64,000 nt of DNA, taken from positions 5,530,501 to 5,594,500 of the forward strand of contig JAGTTD010000006.1 of assembly GCA_018398585.1 (NCBI GenBank), read 5' to 3'. How positions within the stretch are numbered: the first letter of the stretch is position 1; the number at the start of each line of letters is the position of its first letter. The position numbers and the translations under genes are program-made. Below the pieces are notes generated by a model, which made no database searches, had not been told where the DNA came from, and saw only the letters and a program-made list of their open reading frames with translations. The stretch is from Simmondsia chinensis (Eukaryota; Streptophyta; Magnoliopsida; Caryophyllales; Simmondsiaceae). Of the stretch, positions 43,080 through 55,538 are shown one piece after another.

Positions 43080-44164
43080 CCCCTGCTGAAGTGCGTCGAA
43101 GGGGAAGTACGTCTTATGGGAAATTTATGAAGGTATTTGCGGATAGCACCTCGGCCATCAAGCCTTAACCAACAAGGCCCTACGATCGGGTTACTATTGG
43201 CCTGTCATGAAGAAAGACGCGTAAGACCTCATTCAAAAGTGTGAAAGGTGCCTGAAACATGCTCCGATAATCCACGTGCCCACAACTTTATTACAGCCTA
43301 TACTTAGTCCCCTTCCTTTCGCTCAATGAGGATGGACATCACGGGACCACATCCCAAAGTGACCGGACAGTGGAGGTATATCATAGTAGCCATAGACTAC
43401 TTTAGCAAATGGATAGAGGCGAAACCCATCACGCAGATCACGGACCAAGCCGTCCAACGTTTCCTCTGGAAAGGCATCATCACCCAATACGGAATCCCTT
43501 AAGTCCTAGTCACGGACAACAACATTCAATTTAGCTCATGAAGGTTCTGTGACTGCTGTGAGAGCTTGGGAATCAAGATACACTACGCCTCCGTAGCCCA
43601 ACCCCAAAGCAACGGACAGGAAGAATATGCAAACAAGCACATACTGACAGGTCTAAAACGTCACTTGGATGAAGCCAAAGGGAATTGGGTGGAGGAATTG
43701 CCACGCATATTGTGGGCCTACCGGACAACAACCCGGAACGCCACAGGAGAGACCCCCACAACTTGGTATTCGACACAGAGGCAGTACTGCGGGTGGAGAT
43801 AGGAGAATATGGCCTCCGGGTTCGAAGCTACGACCGAGCGTGCAATGAAGTAGCGCTGAGGCAATCGTTAGACGAAGTGGAAGAGACCCGCGAGAATGCA
43901 CTGATCAGGATGGTCACACAAAAGCAAAAAGTGGCAAAATACTTCAACACCAAAGTCCGGGGAAGAGCCTTCCAAGAAGGAGAGCTGGTACTACTACAGG
44001 TCAAGTTGACCAAGCACCACACCGGAAAGCTATCTGCTAACTGGGATGGGCCTTACCAAGTGTCTCAGATGATCCGAGAAGGAGCATATCACCTGTGACA
44101 ACTAGACAGGACCCCGCTCCCACGAACGTCAAATGTTTTGGACTTGAAAAAATATTTTGTATGA
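43080..44164 (+). pseudogene. Integrase of the Tat-like element, broken
   Basis: The zinc-binding part ends CERCLKHA (about 43240). The DDE core shows VAIDYFSKWIEAKP near 43390-43430, LVTDNNIQFSS near 43510-43540 and QPQSNGQEEYANKHI near 43600-43640. The C-terminal part is TGKLSANWDGPYQVSQMI near 44019-44072, ending in DLKKYFV and TGA at 44162. In-frame stops and a frameshift at about 43740 are visible. Confidence 0.85.
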
Positions 44165-44249
44165 ATAACTTGTCGAGGTAATCAAGGAAATACCCACACT
44201 TTGCAAAATCGTTTTCCTCGAAACATGATAAGAACATATGATAATGCAC

Positions 44250-47025
44250 ATGAAAAAACGACCAAAACATCATACCCCGGAGGACTGACTCCAACATCAG
44301 CTCTCCATCAGCAGCGTCGGGGGTTGCTTTCCCGCGATGCACACGTGGTCGCTTAGCGACCCGATAAGTGGACAAATCACTCGGTGGGCTTGCCGACTTC
44401 CCTAATCCCCAGGATGGATCCAACAATGACACTGCCGGCAAGGCAAGCATGGCCATAACCAGCGGGGGACTCGGCTCCTGGGAAGGAGGAAATGGAGAAA
44501 ACATGCTATCCATATCGACACTCATCAATTCGTCTACTGAAAAAGACACAAGGGAAAGGTCAATATGATACGCCAAACGCGATAAATAAGCCATCATAAT
44601 ACCAAAAGTCAAAATAAATCATCAAAACATACATAAGATATGTAAAAACGTAAGCAACAAACAAAATCAAAACAAGACGCTAAACGCCAAAAACAACAAA
44701 AATGAGAAAACCCCGCCTTATCCTTGGCCGCTTTTGAACACTAAACATAGTAACCCAAAAACTCACCTGAAGTGAAAAAGAAAACCGTGCCAAAAAAAGC
44801 CACCTAAATGCCAAAAATATGTCAACAAGATACCTAAACCCAAAGTGTAAAAATATTATGAAGACGGAAACGGGGCTCCATTTCACCCCGGGACCTGCAC
44901 CCTCCATTAAAAAAAAAAAAAATCTCTTTCTTAACCAAAAACTTAAAAACAAAACAAAAATTGGGCCTAACTTGCCCCCGGCTCAAAAATAAAAAATAAA
45001 ATAATAACAATAAATAATATATAAATTTTTACAAAACTGAAGATCGTTAACTAATTAAGGTAATACAAAAGACGAACGAAAGCTTAAAACAAGTCTCTCT
45101 CTCTCCTGCTCCCCCGATCTCCAGCCCAGCCAAAAAAAATTTTAATTAATTACTATTACATGCAAATGCCATGCATGCACCCAGTAGTCGAGGCCCCCTC
45201 AAAAAACGGCCCATAGCGGGACCGAGAACTCGATAATACTTCCTCAAGGGAAGTGCCCGGAACAAAACATCATCTTTCCCCAAAGAACGAGTTCATTTCA
45301 AGTCTAAAAAGGCAAAGTAGGGGAGAACATACCTTAGAACCAAGCTCCCCCGAAACCTGAGCTTAAACCGTCACAAAGTGATGCAAAAACCGATCCAAAA
45401 AGAGAAAGAGGGACTGTTGAGAAAGAGAGAGAGAGACGGTTGAGTGAGGGAGAGAAGGAGAAATAAATTCATGAGCTTGATGGGACATCTAGCCCCATCA
45501 AAGAAGAAAAGAGGTTTACGTATGGGAAAGGGCCACGTCCGAAAGTTTTTTGGACGACCGACACCTGTAGAATGCAATAAATAGAAAACAAAAACGGCAA
45601 AGAAAAATGACACACAATAAAACAAAATAAAACCGACTGACTCAAACCGAGAACCCTCTCGGGTTCGAACAAATATACATACTTAATGAAAATAAAATTA
45701 ACTATAAACAAAAACAACAATGAAAAATAACGGCAGAGTGACAAAAGAATTTGTAAACTGGAGTTCATTACAAGCTTCGTCATAACATGCACAGTCCCCT
45801 CCGGGAGCAAAAACAACAACTACAGCAGCAATAGAAAAAGCCACTAAAACAGAAGAAAAAAAAAAAAACATTACTAAGCCGCTCTCAGCAGCTCAGGAAA
45901 AAAGGGTTCCCACATACGGGAACAACGAAAGCAAACCGTGGTATGGAAAGGCTCCCAGAAGCTCCAACATCCCGTGATCCGGTCCATCCGTACAACAACG
46001 GTAAAGTCCGCCGCCACAAGCCATGATCAAATATGGGCTCGAGACGGAGAACCCAGCCACTCGAAAACCACCAAGCTCGCCAGACCCTGGGAACCAGTAC
46101 TCAATACTCCGGTATAGAAACCATGAATAAAAGTCGCTCCGATCATAAAGCAGCCATATCCCACAGGAAGAACCACCAACCAAAACCAGACACAAAAAGT
46201 CCTGACGGTCAAAGGGCCATCCCAACGAAATAGCCTGCTTCCTCACACTCCGTGATGCTCTGGTGAACTTGCAGCAGCAAGAAAGGGAACGACGTCGTGC
46301 TCGTGGCTGTATTCCAGCGAACTATGTATGAATAGTAGAAGGGGGGGACGAATCGAGAGATAAGAACCCCAGTCCGATATCAGGAAGATCAAGTCATCGA
46401 TACAGACAGGAACGTGGAACAACAGGTTCCAACTCCCAGCGTCAAGCTCACCTCTGTAGACCCAGTCGTCTTCCCAAGCAAAACCCTTATGGGAATTCGA
46501 CCACCTTCCTTGGTCGGTCTCCAAGGCAGAATCATAGATCAACAAGTGCACCCGGAAGCTGAATAACTCGCCTAGGCCTTGACCCCCAATGATGGCCGTC
46601 ATAGGATACTGGGACAACGGAGCCAGAACTCCCACGGTCAAGGAGCCCAACGAAAGCCAGAAACGAGTAACCAGATTGAAGATAGAGAGACGGGAAGGAC
46701 AGCACAGGACCAACCCCCCATTCACTAGCCCCGTCCCACTCACACCCGATAAAACGGAAATGTCGTCCAGGTCCACATAACACTGAGACTAGACCAACAC
46801 GCCATCGACATATCGAGACAATGAGTGAGACGCCTGAGCCTCGATGAAGCGACGTAAGCTGATGAGTTCGACATGAAACCGAGATAGGGTTTGGATTTGG
46901 AACCATAGAAGGGATTTGGCATGAAGACGTGAAAAACTGTCATAAGTAACGTCTTCCGAATCAACCATTGGACTATTGAAAAATAGAAGCGAAGAAAGAA
47001 ATATGATATTGGAATTAGAAGACAA
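44250..47025 (-). pseudogene. Antisense ORF region between pol and the 3' LTR
   Basis: On the minus strand coding-like segments run from about 47025 (MVDSEDVTYDSFSRLHAKSL begins at 46968) through 46776-46243 and 46246-45893 to a last one at 44612-44250 with VAKRPRVHRGK, a possible nuclear signal. Frameshifts and stops separate them, and the A/T-rich middle may be intronic. Antisense ORFs at this place are established for some Tat elements (Grande, Retand). No domain was recognised, so the function is unknown. Confidence 0.5.
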
Positions 47026-47127
47026 GAGAAGAATATTGGGTAGGAGTAGAGCAGGACTTAACCCCCATACTTATAAGGGAGAAGACCTCCACAAACCGAA
47101 CCGTAAACGAGAATTATTTGCGTACCT

Positions 47128-47140
47128 GCGGAGGGGTAAC
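47128..47140 (+). other. Polypurine tract of the Tat-like element
   Basis: GCGGAGGGGTAAC lies directly before the TG of the 3' LTR. Confidence 0.65.
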
Positions 47141-48138
47141 TGCTAGGACCAAAAAATCGCATCCGAAAAAAACCGACACATGGCCCCCATAAACCGCAAC
47201 GAAGGGATGACACGTGGCGTTCGAGCTCCATGCTAACGGGGTGACGCGTGGCCCCGGACACCACAACATCTCGCCCTGGAATGTCCTCCTTCGAGAGCCG
47301 GCCATGCAATAATGGCTACATGGCATCACGACTTGGGTGGGTGACGACTCGATGCTCAAAACCGGAAGAGTCTTGTCGAACACCTCTTCCGAAGGTCCTG
47401 GACACAGCTCTTGCTGGAAGACACCTTTTCCGAGGAACACCTCCTCCGAAGGTCTCGGACACAGCTCTTGCCGGAAGACACCTTTTCGAGGAACACCTCC
47501 TTCGAAGGTCCCGGAAACAGCTCTTGCCGGAAGACACCTTTTCCTAGGAACACCTCTTCCAAAGGTCCCGGACACGGCTCTTGCTGGAAGACACCTTTTT
47601 TGATGAGCACCTTTTCTGATGGTCCCGGAGGCAGCTCTTGCCGAACACCTTTTCCTAAGGACGTAGCCCTAGTCTAAACATGCCTTCCGAGGCCCCGGAC
47701 ACTGATCTTGTCGGCCATGCCTTCCGAAGCTTCGGACGCGATTTCTGTCAGACGCACAGACACGCCCTCTGAGGCCCTGGAACTGGTTCTTGTCGGCCAC
47801 ACCTTTCGAAGCCTCGAACGCGGCTTCCGTCAGACACAACCCTTTGGACACATCTCCAAAGCCCAACCACCCTATAAATAGGGCCCTAGCCCCCATACTT
47901 GAGACACAACTACCTTCATACCCGCTCCCACTCTTGGGCGTCCTCTTGACCCTTCCTCCGAGACTCGGCGGAAGGACCCCTGGAGCAGCGGAACCCCCCT
48001 CGTTTTTCTTTTATTTTCTTGTAGCCCATCAAAAATACTTGTAATAAAACCGTTTATAATTAATAAAAATTTAAATGAAGATAAATTGTCTGTATTATCG
48101 CCTTCCATAAAAGAACCCCTATTACTGTTACCAAAACA
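47141..48138 (+). repeat. 3' LTR of the Tat-like element (998 bp)
   Basis: The LTR runs from TGCTAGGACC to ACCAAAACA and is colinear with 37933-39054. It has only about four full minisatellite units (47390-47640), one of them 56 bp. It shows many substitutions against the 5' LTR, so the insertion is older than the RRM-carrying element. Confidence 0.9.
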
Positions 48139-48580
48139 CCGTGTTTCTTGCATTTTGGATTATTTTTATTTTACTTTACTTTGTTCACCTTTTAAACTAC
48201 ATGCTTTACGCTTTAGCTTGTGCCTCTCTTTCAGAAGTGCGCTTGATTTGTATTGCGTATTGTCTCGCTAATTATCTAAAAATAAACTCATATTATACTG
48301 ATGATGATAATAATAATATTATAATTATAAAAACAAAAATAAATGCACTTTTTCCATTATATTAAAATAAAAATATAATAAAAATAGATGCAAGAAGTGG
48401 GGAACTAGTTAAGAAAGTGCAAGGTGATAATAAGCTAAAAAGAATTTAAGGAGTGGTTCCCATGTTATGTCACGTCCCCTACATCACTAATTAATTTAGT
48501 CCTGCTTCACAAAGTTGTCACCTTTTCTTGTTGCATTTATTTTATTTCTAACTATTTGAGTTTCTCTGTATCATTATAAG

Positions 48581-48797
48581 TACCTAACACACAAGCACCG
48601 GATTTCATTAGACTTCAAAGTTAAACATATTTGGGCAAGAGTAGTATTAAGACGGGTAACCTCCTGGGAAGTCCTCGTGCTCCACCCCTCAGGCTCGGGG
48701 GTTCTCGGAAACAGACCCTGAAGGGGGAAGGCCGCGTACATCCACTCCCCTAGACCCTGTTTAGGCGGGAGCCCTTGGAGCATTGGGAATGTTGCTA
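48581..48797 (+). mobile_element. 5S rRNA-derived SINE with RTE-type tail, copy C
   Basis: The element is flanked by a perfect 12-bp duplication, TATCATTATAAG at 48569-48580 and 48798-48809. The 5S-like head (48581-48683) starts about ten bases inside the rRNA sequence (CACAAGCACCGG) and keeps CCTGGGAAGTCCTCGTG. The promoter boxes are more mutated than in copies A and B (TTAAACATATTTGGGC). The tail has GGGGGTTCTCGGAAACAG, GGCCGCGTACATCCA and GCGGGAGCCCTTGGAGC. Confidence 0.87.
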
Positions 48798-49089
48798 TAT
48801 CATTATAAGCATATACTTTGTTAAATACCTTAATATATATTAATATATCTTTTTTTTTCACTTCTAATTATGCTAATTTAGCCTTTATGCTATTTCAAAT
48901 GGCATAGTGTTGTTCGAATGTTGTATCCGTTTTTTTGTTTTATTAAAATTTTGCTTAAATTGTACTATTTGGACAATATTAGTTCATTTTTTATAGAAGT
49001 AGATTGGCTGTCACAAATGTGAATCTAATTATGGCATAAATAGGATGCAATAACGAGATTAAGTACACCCTTTATATAAAATTTTAATA

Positions 49090-49215
49090 AGAAAATAACA
49101 CAATAACTAAATTGGCAATAATAACAAACCCAGTGTATAAAAAAGGCTCCTGCTAAGGCAATGTTTATGAAGGATGAGATGTACATAGTCTTACCCCTAC
49201 AATGTAGCACGACTG
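49090..49215 (-). mobile_element. RTE-type 3' tail fragment
   Basis: Read on the minus strand: GTAGGGGTAAGACTATGTAC, GCAGGAGCC and CACTGGGTTTGTTATTATTG, the conserved order of the RTE LINE tails. No 5S-like head was found upstream. Confidence 0.6.
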
Positions 49216-49856
49216 AAAAATTCAAGTCAAATAAAACAGTGCCACTCTTGCAAGCAATAATAAAGCACCAATAATAGCAGACATGCAAGCCTAGTGACAC
49301 TATGAACTAGCCTCGGTATGCTCCTCTCTCCTAACAGCTGTGTCGACTGCATTTATTTTTAACTGACACTCAACTCTATCTAAAGCCAGATGATCTAAAT
49401 TGGACGTAATTAAAAGGGCAATAACTAATTAGTCACAATATCAAATATAGAAACTAATATGACACTTAGAAAAATATATGATAGTACTACATAAATGACT
49501 TTAATTACTTTATTCTAACAAGATGATCTGTTAATTAGTTAAGCTGTATTTTAATTAATTAAATTCAATTAATTTTTTATCACATTAAAAAAAAAAGTGT
49601 CACCCATCAATCCAACATATCCAGGCACCTCAAGTCCCACAATGCCTCTCCTCCATGTGATCTAATCTTGATGTCACTTTACTAATTAAGTATGTTTAAT
49701 TAGTAGAGGTGGCCATCTGATGGGGTTAATATGTCACCCGATTTGATTTGATTGTGTTAACTATGGAGACTAATGGTCTCAAGATTACCGAATCCTAAAT
49801 TGAAATAGCAAATACCAATAAAGGGATTATGGGAAAGTTAAGATACTGAAATTTAT

Positions 49857-50372
49857 GTGGTTGGACCAAATCTTATTTCGACGGAGGGGAGCATGGGGAG
49901 TATAGCGTCAAAGGTGGTTTGTTATGTTGATGATCAGTCTTCAAGTGAGAGATTGTTAAATGTAGAGACTGATAATTTACCTAACAACCAAATTTACCCC
50001 TTAATTATGAAGGCCCTTAATGGTGACTCTTGGACTCCCAAATGTAGTATGCACTCAATGGTGCCTTATTGGGAGTTATATAAATTGCAAGGCTTTTTTT
50101 TGATTACTATAGTCAATTCAAGCTTTGTTTTGACTACTACTAAGGTGTTCTGCTATTTTTCCGTGTTATTGTGTCTGCTACAATACTAGTAAAATCTTAG
50201 AGCGTCTTTTGGTTTTCGCTTTGTTTCGTTTTCGTTTTCGTTTGCAGTATTCCTTTCTTGTTCTTTTTGCTACATGTTTTTATGCGTGTTGGTTCAGGCT
50301 TCACTCTCATGGTTGTGTATCATTTTATGTCGTGACTTATGTCGCTAATTATAAAAAATAAAAAAAAAAGTA
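49857..50372 (+). mobile_element. Possible L1 3' fragment and unassigned ORF
   Basis: The 110-codon frame at 49857-50189 has no recognised motif. The sequence from about 50190 ends GTCGCTAATTATAAAAAATA and an A-rich run, which resembles the 3' ends of the other L1 pieces here. Confidence 0.35.
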
Positions 50373-50572
50373 AGACTCGAGTTTGTGTGAAGCGTGTAGC
50401 GAAATAACATTGTTTGGTGCAATGGGTAATTGATTGGTTACTAGCTGCTGACTAATGAAGAAACAGGTAAATATAAGTGTGTGGTGAAATCAAGTGTTAT
50501 AATTAGTTTATTAATATAAAATGACATAAATATATGGGCAAATAAAATTATGAAATTAAAAAATATAGCATG

Positions 50573-51640
50573 ACTTTTTTTTCGATAATTAGTGAAATAA
50601 TCGCCATATAAAAACCGGCATCCCACTAAAATGGAACTCGAGACCACACCATAGTGCGTAGAGAGATCAAGGCAAAAGAAGCAGAAACCAAAAAAGCATG
50701 ATCTACCTACATTCATCTCCCGATGTATAGATTACCACTCGCTGCAATAACAAATACAAACAAAAACCAAAACAAAAACACCACATTAGACAATCACAAC
50801 ACCAAAGATGTCTACACAAAGATAGCACCATTCCACACTAACAGCCAATCCTCTCGAAGAAACTCAAGATGATGGAACACAAGCCTACCCAAACGACAAA
50901 TGAACCCATTCACTCGAGATGCTTCTCTGGATGAAACACTATCACTTGAATCCAACTAACCCCCCAAAAGCTAGATTAGTTAAACAACAAACTTTGAAGA
51001 ATGGATTACTTAACATAATCTCGGCAACCCACATACTCCAGGCTTAACTTCCTGATGGTTAATGGGCTATTAGAGCTGTGCTTACATACGGTTCCTCTTT
51101 TTCTTTACTAGGGGATTTCCATGTGCACCGGCTTCAATGGCATAGAAAATACTGATCATGTCGCTTTCTGGGCCGTTGTAACTTAAACCTAGCCTTTTGT
51201 CCATCTTTCAACACTCTTTAGCGCGTCGAACCTGTTCCGTTAGAGCACTAATCTTCCCACGATTCCCTCTCCTTCCTGCTAAGTTGGTGAATTTATTCAA
51301 TTTCAGAAATAATTTAAAATGATGATGGCCTCCTTCCTTCCATCTCCGACCAGACCTAGGCCTATCTTCAACACTTTTGATGCTTCTTTATTGATGGTCT
51401 CCTTACCTTTCTTCAATCGAGCTCTATTACACGAGACTGCCTTCGGGTTGGCTATTTGATTTTCTGAAGAAGGAGCCTCCGCTTTCCTGAACTGCAACTT
51501 CAAAAAGATTCACAAATCTGGGTGGAAAAGTATAGCTAGTGTCATATGACTGGGCCATTTGATCCTTATTGGCCTCCCTTGTCAAGCATTTCCCTTCAGA
51601 TTGCGGAGTTCTTGTGCTCATCAATGCATCATCTACCTAA
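50573..51640 (-). mobile_element. L1-type LINE fragment, minus strand
   Basis: The minus strand ends CACTAATTATCGAAAAAAAA (50600-50573), an L1 poly(A) end shared with 34355. Upstream, two frames at 51640-51303 read like ORF1-type sequence (PRFVNLFEVAVQESGGSFF and RKGKETINKEA-like text), but no diagnostic domain is certain. Most of ORF2 is absent. Confidence 0.4.
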
Positions 51641-51898
51641 ACTTTGACTTCAAAGAGATTTATAAACCCTGGGGGAAACATCTCACTTGAGCTCTCCGAC
51701 TTTTCAGCAGCGTGGTTCCTTGTATCCTTTGCTTCGCTAAGCTCCGCTTCTCAGGTTTCCTTCACCACTTCATCTAACCCTATGACAACCGGCAGTACTT
51801 AATAATTTCTTATATCAGCTTTAACTTCTTATATCAACTTGACCTAACATTTATAAGTTTTGTACCATACTAGTATGGATTGACATAAGGAAAGGAAC

Positions 51899-52124
51899 AT
51901 ACCAAGTGCCTTAAGGGCTCCCACTTACACAGGGTCGGGGGGGCGGATGTACACAGCCTTCCCCCTTCAGGGTGTTAACCTGAAGAGAGGTTATTTCCCA
52001 ATACCCCCAACCTGGAGGACTTCCCAGGAGGTCACCCATCTTGGTACTACTCTCGCCTAAGCATGCTTAACTTCGGAGTTCTAATGGCATCCGGTGACGG
52101 CGTGTTGGTGCCTTCTTTGGTCAA
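51899..52124 (-). mobile_element. 5S rRNA-derived SINE with RTE-type tail, copy D
   Basis: The 5S-like head occupies 52112-52008 on the minus strand, with AACTCCGAAGTTAAGCATGC, GGCGAGAGTAGTACCAAG and GATGGGTGACCTCCTGGGAA. The tail (to 51899) has GAAGGCTGTGTACATCCG, CGACCCTGTG and GGGAGCCCTTAAGGCACTTGG. The 5' extension GACCAAAGAAGG resembles copy B. No clear target duplication was found; TATGTCAA occurs on both sides but is short. Confidence 0.83.
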
Positions 52125-52889
52125 GAGAATTAAAATTTTGACATACTATATGAATTTTGAGAATTAAAATTTTGACATTGATGATAGTTAAAATGAGTCA
52201 AGTTTTAATTAATCAATTTTAATTTTTTTTTACTATTTGATTGCATTTGTAACTCCAAAAGTTATTTAATGGAGTGCAAAAAAGTGTAAAATAGGTGAGT
52301 TATATGCAACAAAAATAAACGAACACTACATATATAGAATTTTTAATTTTGAGAAAACATGCTACAACAATTCCCACTGGTGTGTACGGGAAAAACAAAA
52401 CAAAGAAAAAACGAAAACACCAAGGTAAAGAGTCAGCTTACTAGACAATCCTCATAACAGGAGAGGCTAAAACACCCAAGCAACCTCCCATCACGTGGCA
52501 CCCTACCACGGCAACAAATGACACATCAAAACACGAGGAACCCAACAATACAAAAAGTATAGGGCGAGATTTGATCCGACAAAAAAGACGCCTATAAAAA
52601 CTCTGAACTTCAAACTCTAAATGATATTGTCCTGAATAACTTTTTAAAAGCTAGCTTCTAAGGGATAAAAGCTACTGAAAACACATATTTATAATTGTTT
52701 AATGAACAAGGAGTTTAGCTGTTTAACTAATCAAACAACTAAACATGATTTTAAAATGCTATGTAAAAGTTCTTTCCAAACATAGCTTTGTGAAAGTGCT
52801 AACTATTTTTATCAGGTAGTCTTCTTGGTCATGGACCTATAATTATCAGAAAAAAGAATTCAATCATCAAATAAGTGTTGGAAAATTTG

Positions 52890-52892
<3 letters not shown>

Positions 52893-52940
<48 letters not shown>
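52893..52940. repeat. (AT)24 microsatellite
   Basis: Uninterrupted AT dinucleotides over 48 nt. Confidence 0.95.
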
Positions 52941-52943
<3 letters not shown>

Positions 52944-53799
52944 AAAGTAAGGAGTACAACATTACCCTAACAAGGACCACCAAAATCAAGGGGATACGAG
53001 TATCAAACCCAAGACTTCAAGTTTGGGGGTGGATAGCTTAACCATGACATCAAATCCAACTGCTCGAAAATTTGAACATATAGCCTGTTGTTCTAAGCCT
53101 TCAACATTAAGAGCGGACAATCTCGTTTGGTTGCCACGTGAATTGAATTCATACGAGAAGTTGTATTTTCAGAGACTTTAATTTCTATGTCAATTTCTAT
53201 TTTCCATGAATTGAATTCCTACAATATAGGAAATAGAACTTCCTTGGGAAGCCAGTTAAAAACAAAGGAATTAGAACTTACCTAAGGGGCTAGATAAGTT
53301 ACTTCCTACTTCGTAAAGAAATTGAAAATTACTAAGCAATTTTTATTTTCCGCATTCTTTCAACTTTCTGCTAACCAAACAAAAACCAAAATATGTACTT
53401 CCCATAAATTTTTACTTTCCGTGTTTACTTCTTGCATACTAAACCAGGTTTAGTGTATGTTTGGCTATGCTTCCAAAAAGGAAAAAGCAAATTTTACAAA
53501 AGAAAAAAAAAACTTTATTAATTTATTTAGTATTTGGTATATATATACACACTACTAAATAATAGCAAAAAAATATTTTTCAACTTTTAGAAGAATATTA
53601 TCTCTTCTTAATTTAGAATAGAATTAAAATAGAATAAAAAATTTCGAGATGAAGATACCATATCTTACAATTCAAAAAGTTAGTTCCAAAAAAAGTGACC
53701 CTGAAAAGACACATTTATAGTGTTGTGTACTCAAATACAAAACATTATTTTCTAATTTCATTAACAGTGTGTATTGCCTTGGATTTTGTTATTTTCGCG

Positions 53800-54080
53800 G
53801 TTATCTAGGTAATTTGGACAAGAAGGAATGTGGCCATCTTCAAAGATGAGCCTTGGAATGAAGACGACGTGTGGTGGAGTATTAAGATGCACTTAGGCTT
53901 CTAGATTAGTGCGTGGTCCTCAGATTTCTCCTATGAGATGAAGTGGCCCAATGTATTGAGTGTATTACGAGTTGGACAGGGTGATCTACGATCACGATCG
54001 CGATAGCCTTAGACCGTGGATGGCCTACAGGTGTGCTCTGGTGCTGTATAAGCTCACCGCAGTCCCTTTTATCTTGTAGT
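53800..54080 (+). pseudogene. L1 ORF2 C-terminal fragment
   Basis: The plus strand encodes VIWTRRNVAIFKDEPWNEDD, WWSIKMHLGF and SAWSSDFSYEMKWPNVLS, the C-terminal end of plant L1 ORF2. A TAG follows LGF. The 3' UTR may continue to about 54535, where GTATTCAATTATCGAAAAA occurs. Confidence 0.6.
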
Positions 54081-54597
54081 TTGCCTTGGTGTTATTGATG
54101 TTTTGCTATCTGTTGATGTATTTTCAAAATAAACAAAAGGTGATTTTGTGTCTCTTTGTTGAAGAAGTGTTTCTTTTCGTGAAGAGATGTGTCTTTTCAT
54201 GAAAAGACACTTGTAAACTATAAATACCTTATCCTTTTTCATATTTAAAGCATGAAAACATACTTGAGAAAAATCATTTTGTGAAACATTGTTCTCTTGT
54301 TTTCATCTTGGTTATTCTTCCTTTCTACACTCTACCTCATTTTGGTTTTGGTTTTCATTGTATCCCCGAGACTATTTCATTATCCACGAAATAAGTCTTA
54401 AAAATAGTGGGTCGCTACACGCCTTGAAGCCTAACACTGTTCATTGATAAGATTTCCCTAACACTATCTACTTGTACCATGTTCTTCTACTTTTGCCTGT
54501 ACTGGATCGATTATGAGTATTCAATTATCGAAAAATGTGCATTGCTCCCAAGCATCACTCTCCAAATACCCAAACATTTTTTCTCCTAGCCAGTTCG

Positions 54598-54660
54598 CGA
54601 TTTGTCTCAATGGTTGGTTGGCCAACCCCGGGATGCGGGTTCGAAACAAAAAGTTGTCTT
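54598..54660 (+). mobile_element. tRNA-like SINE head remnant
   Basis: TTGTCTCAATGGTTGG (A-box-like) is followed 21 bp later by GCGGGTTCGAAAC (B-box-like). It is too short and unpaired to be a functional tRNA gene. It is a probable tRNA-derived SINE scrap. Confidence 0.4.
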
Positions 54661-54963
54661 TTTTTGTCTTAATTTTTTTAATACTTGATTAGTTAGTTAG
54701 GGTTTAAATTAGCTAGAAAAAGAAGAGAATAAATAGTGATTAAAGAAATAAATAATGAGAGTTGAATTTGAAAATAAGCATACTAAACTTTACTCAAAAA
54801 TGGAATGAGATATCTTGGTGGGTGAGCAAAATCTTGCTCAACTGCTACTCTTTTGCTTTTCTTCTATTAGCTTGGTCATCTACCAATGTTGATATTCTAT
54901 CGCTTTATTATTATCTGTCTTATTGTATGTTTGGTCGTACTGTAAAAAGTAAGGAAAGATTCA

Positions 54964-55035
54964 AAATTGGCTTGGTCTAGTGGTGATGATCACTGGGGCC
55001 AAAGACGTCATCCGGAATCGAATTGCACTAGTAGC
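54964..55035 (+). mobile_element. tRNA-like SINE head remnant, second copy
   Basis: GGCTTGGTCTAGTGGTGATG and GGAATCGAATTGCACTAG correspond to the copy at 27274-27345. Confidence 0.35.
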
Positions 55036-55050
55036 AAAATAACTCCTACC

Positions 55051-55538
55051 TAGGGGTGTAAATGATCTAAGTTGCTCGCGAGTAGTTCAGATAGAACTTG
55101 ACTCGAACTCGAATTAACCGAGTTCGAGTTTGAGTATTGAAAAGTGCTCGATTAATAAATGAGTGCGAGTCATGTAGTTCAATACTCGACTCTATACTTG
55201 ATTATTTACTCGATATTTGGTTTGGTTGTATTTTTTGAAATTTAACTTTTGAAGCATTAGAGTCTATAGTTATTTTTGTTAAACTATAGTGTAAGCAATT
55301 ATCAAGTAACTAAGTTAGGTATAACTAATGATCAAGTATATAGAATAATATTATACTGGAGCGAACATGTTGAACCTTAATATGTACTTGAGTGAAGTTA
55401 ATATTTAATCAAGTACGAGTTCGAGTAAAATGAAATAATCGACTGCAGTTAGAGTAGGAGTTCATGAACCAATATAACTAATTGAGTTCCAGTCATGTAC
55501 CGAGTTACTTGACTCAACTTCACTCAATTACACTCCTA
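55051..55538. mobile_element. hAT-like nonautonomous element (CGAGTT family), copy 2
   Basis: The ends are TAGGGGTGTAAATGA and, inverted from the right, TAGGAGTGTAATTGAG. The interior matches copy 1 at 4182-4876 over several blocks (GAACTCGAATTAACCGAGTT, GTAGTTCAATACTCGACTC, TAAACTATAGTGTAAGCAAT). No convincing 8-bp duplication was found. Confidence 0.6.

Larger units (their letters stand above)
37933..48138 (+). mobile_element. Tat-like Ty3/gypsy LTR retrotransposon, 10.2 kb, inactive
   Basis: The order is 5' LTR, gag, protease, RT, RNase H, second RNase H, integrase, a 3-kb region with antisense ORFs, polypurine tract, 3' LTR. The termini are TGTTAGGACC and ACCAAAACA. The flanks CCGTA (37928-37932) and CCGTG (48139-48143) form a target duplication with one mismatch. 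The domain order with an extra RNase H downstream of RT, the gag type and the long 3' spacer point to the Tat lineage. Stops and frameshifts occur in every domain. The whole element is GC-richer than its surroundings. Confidence 0.9.

Noticed and set aside
54598..54660. Functional tRNA gene
   Set aside because: A- and B-box-like motifs are too close and no acceptor or anticodon stem can be formed.
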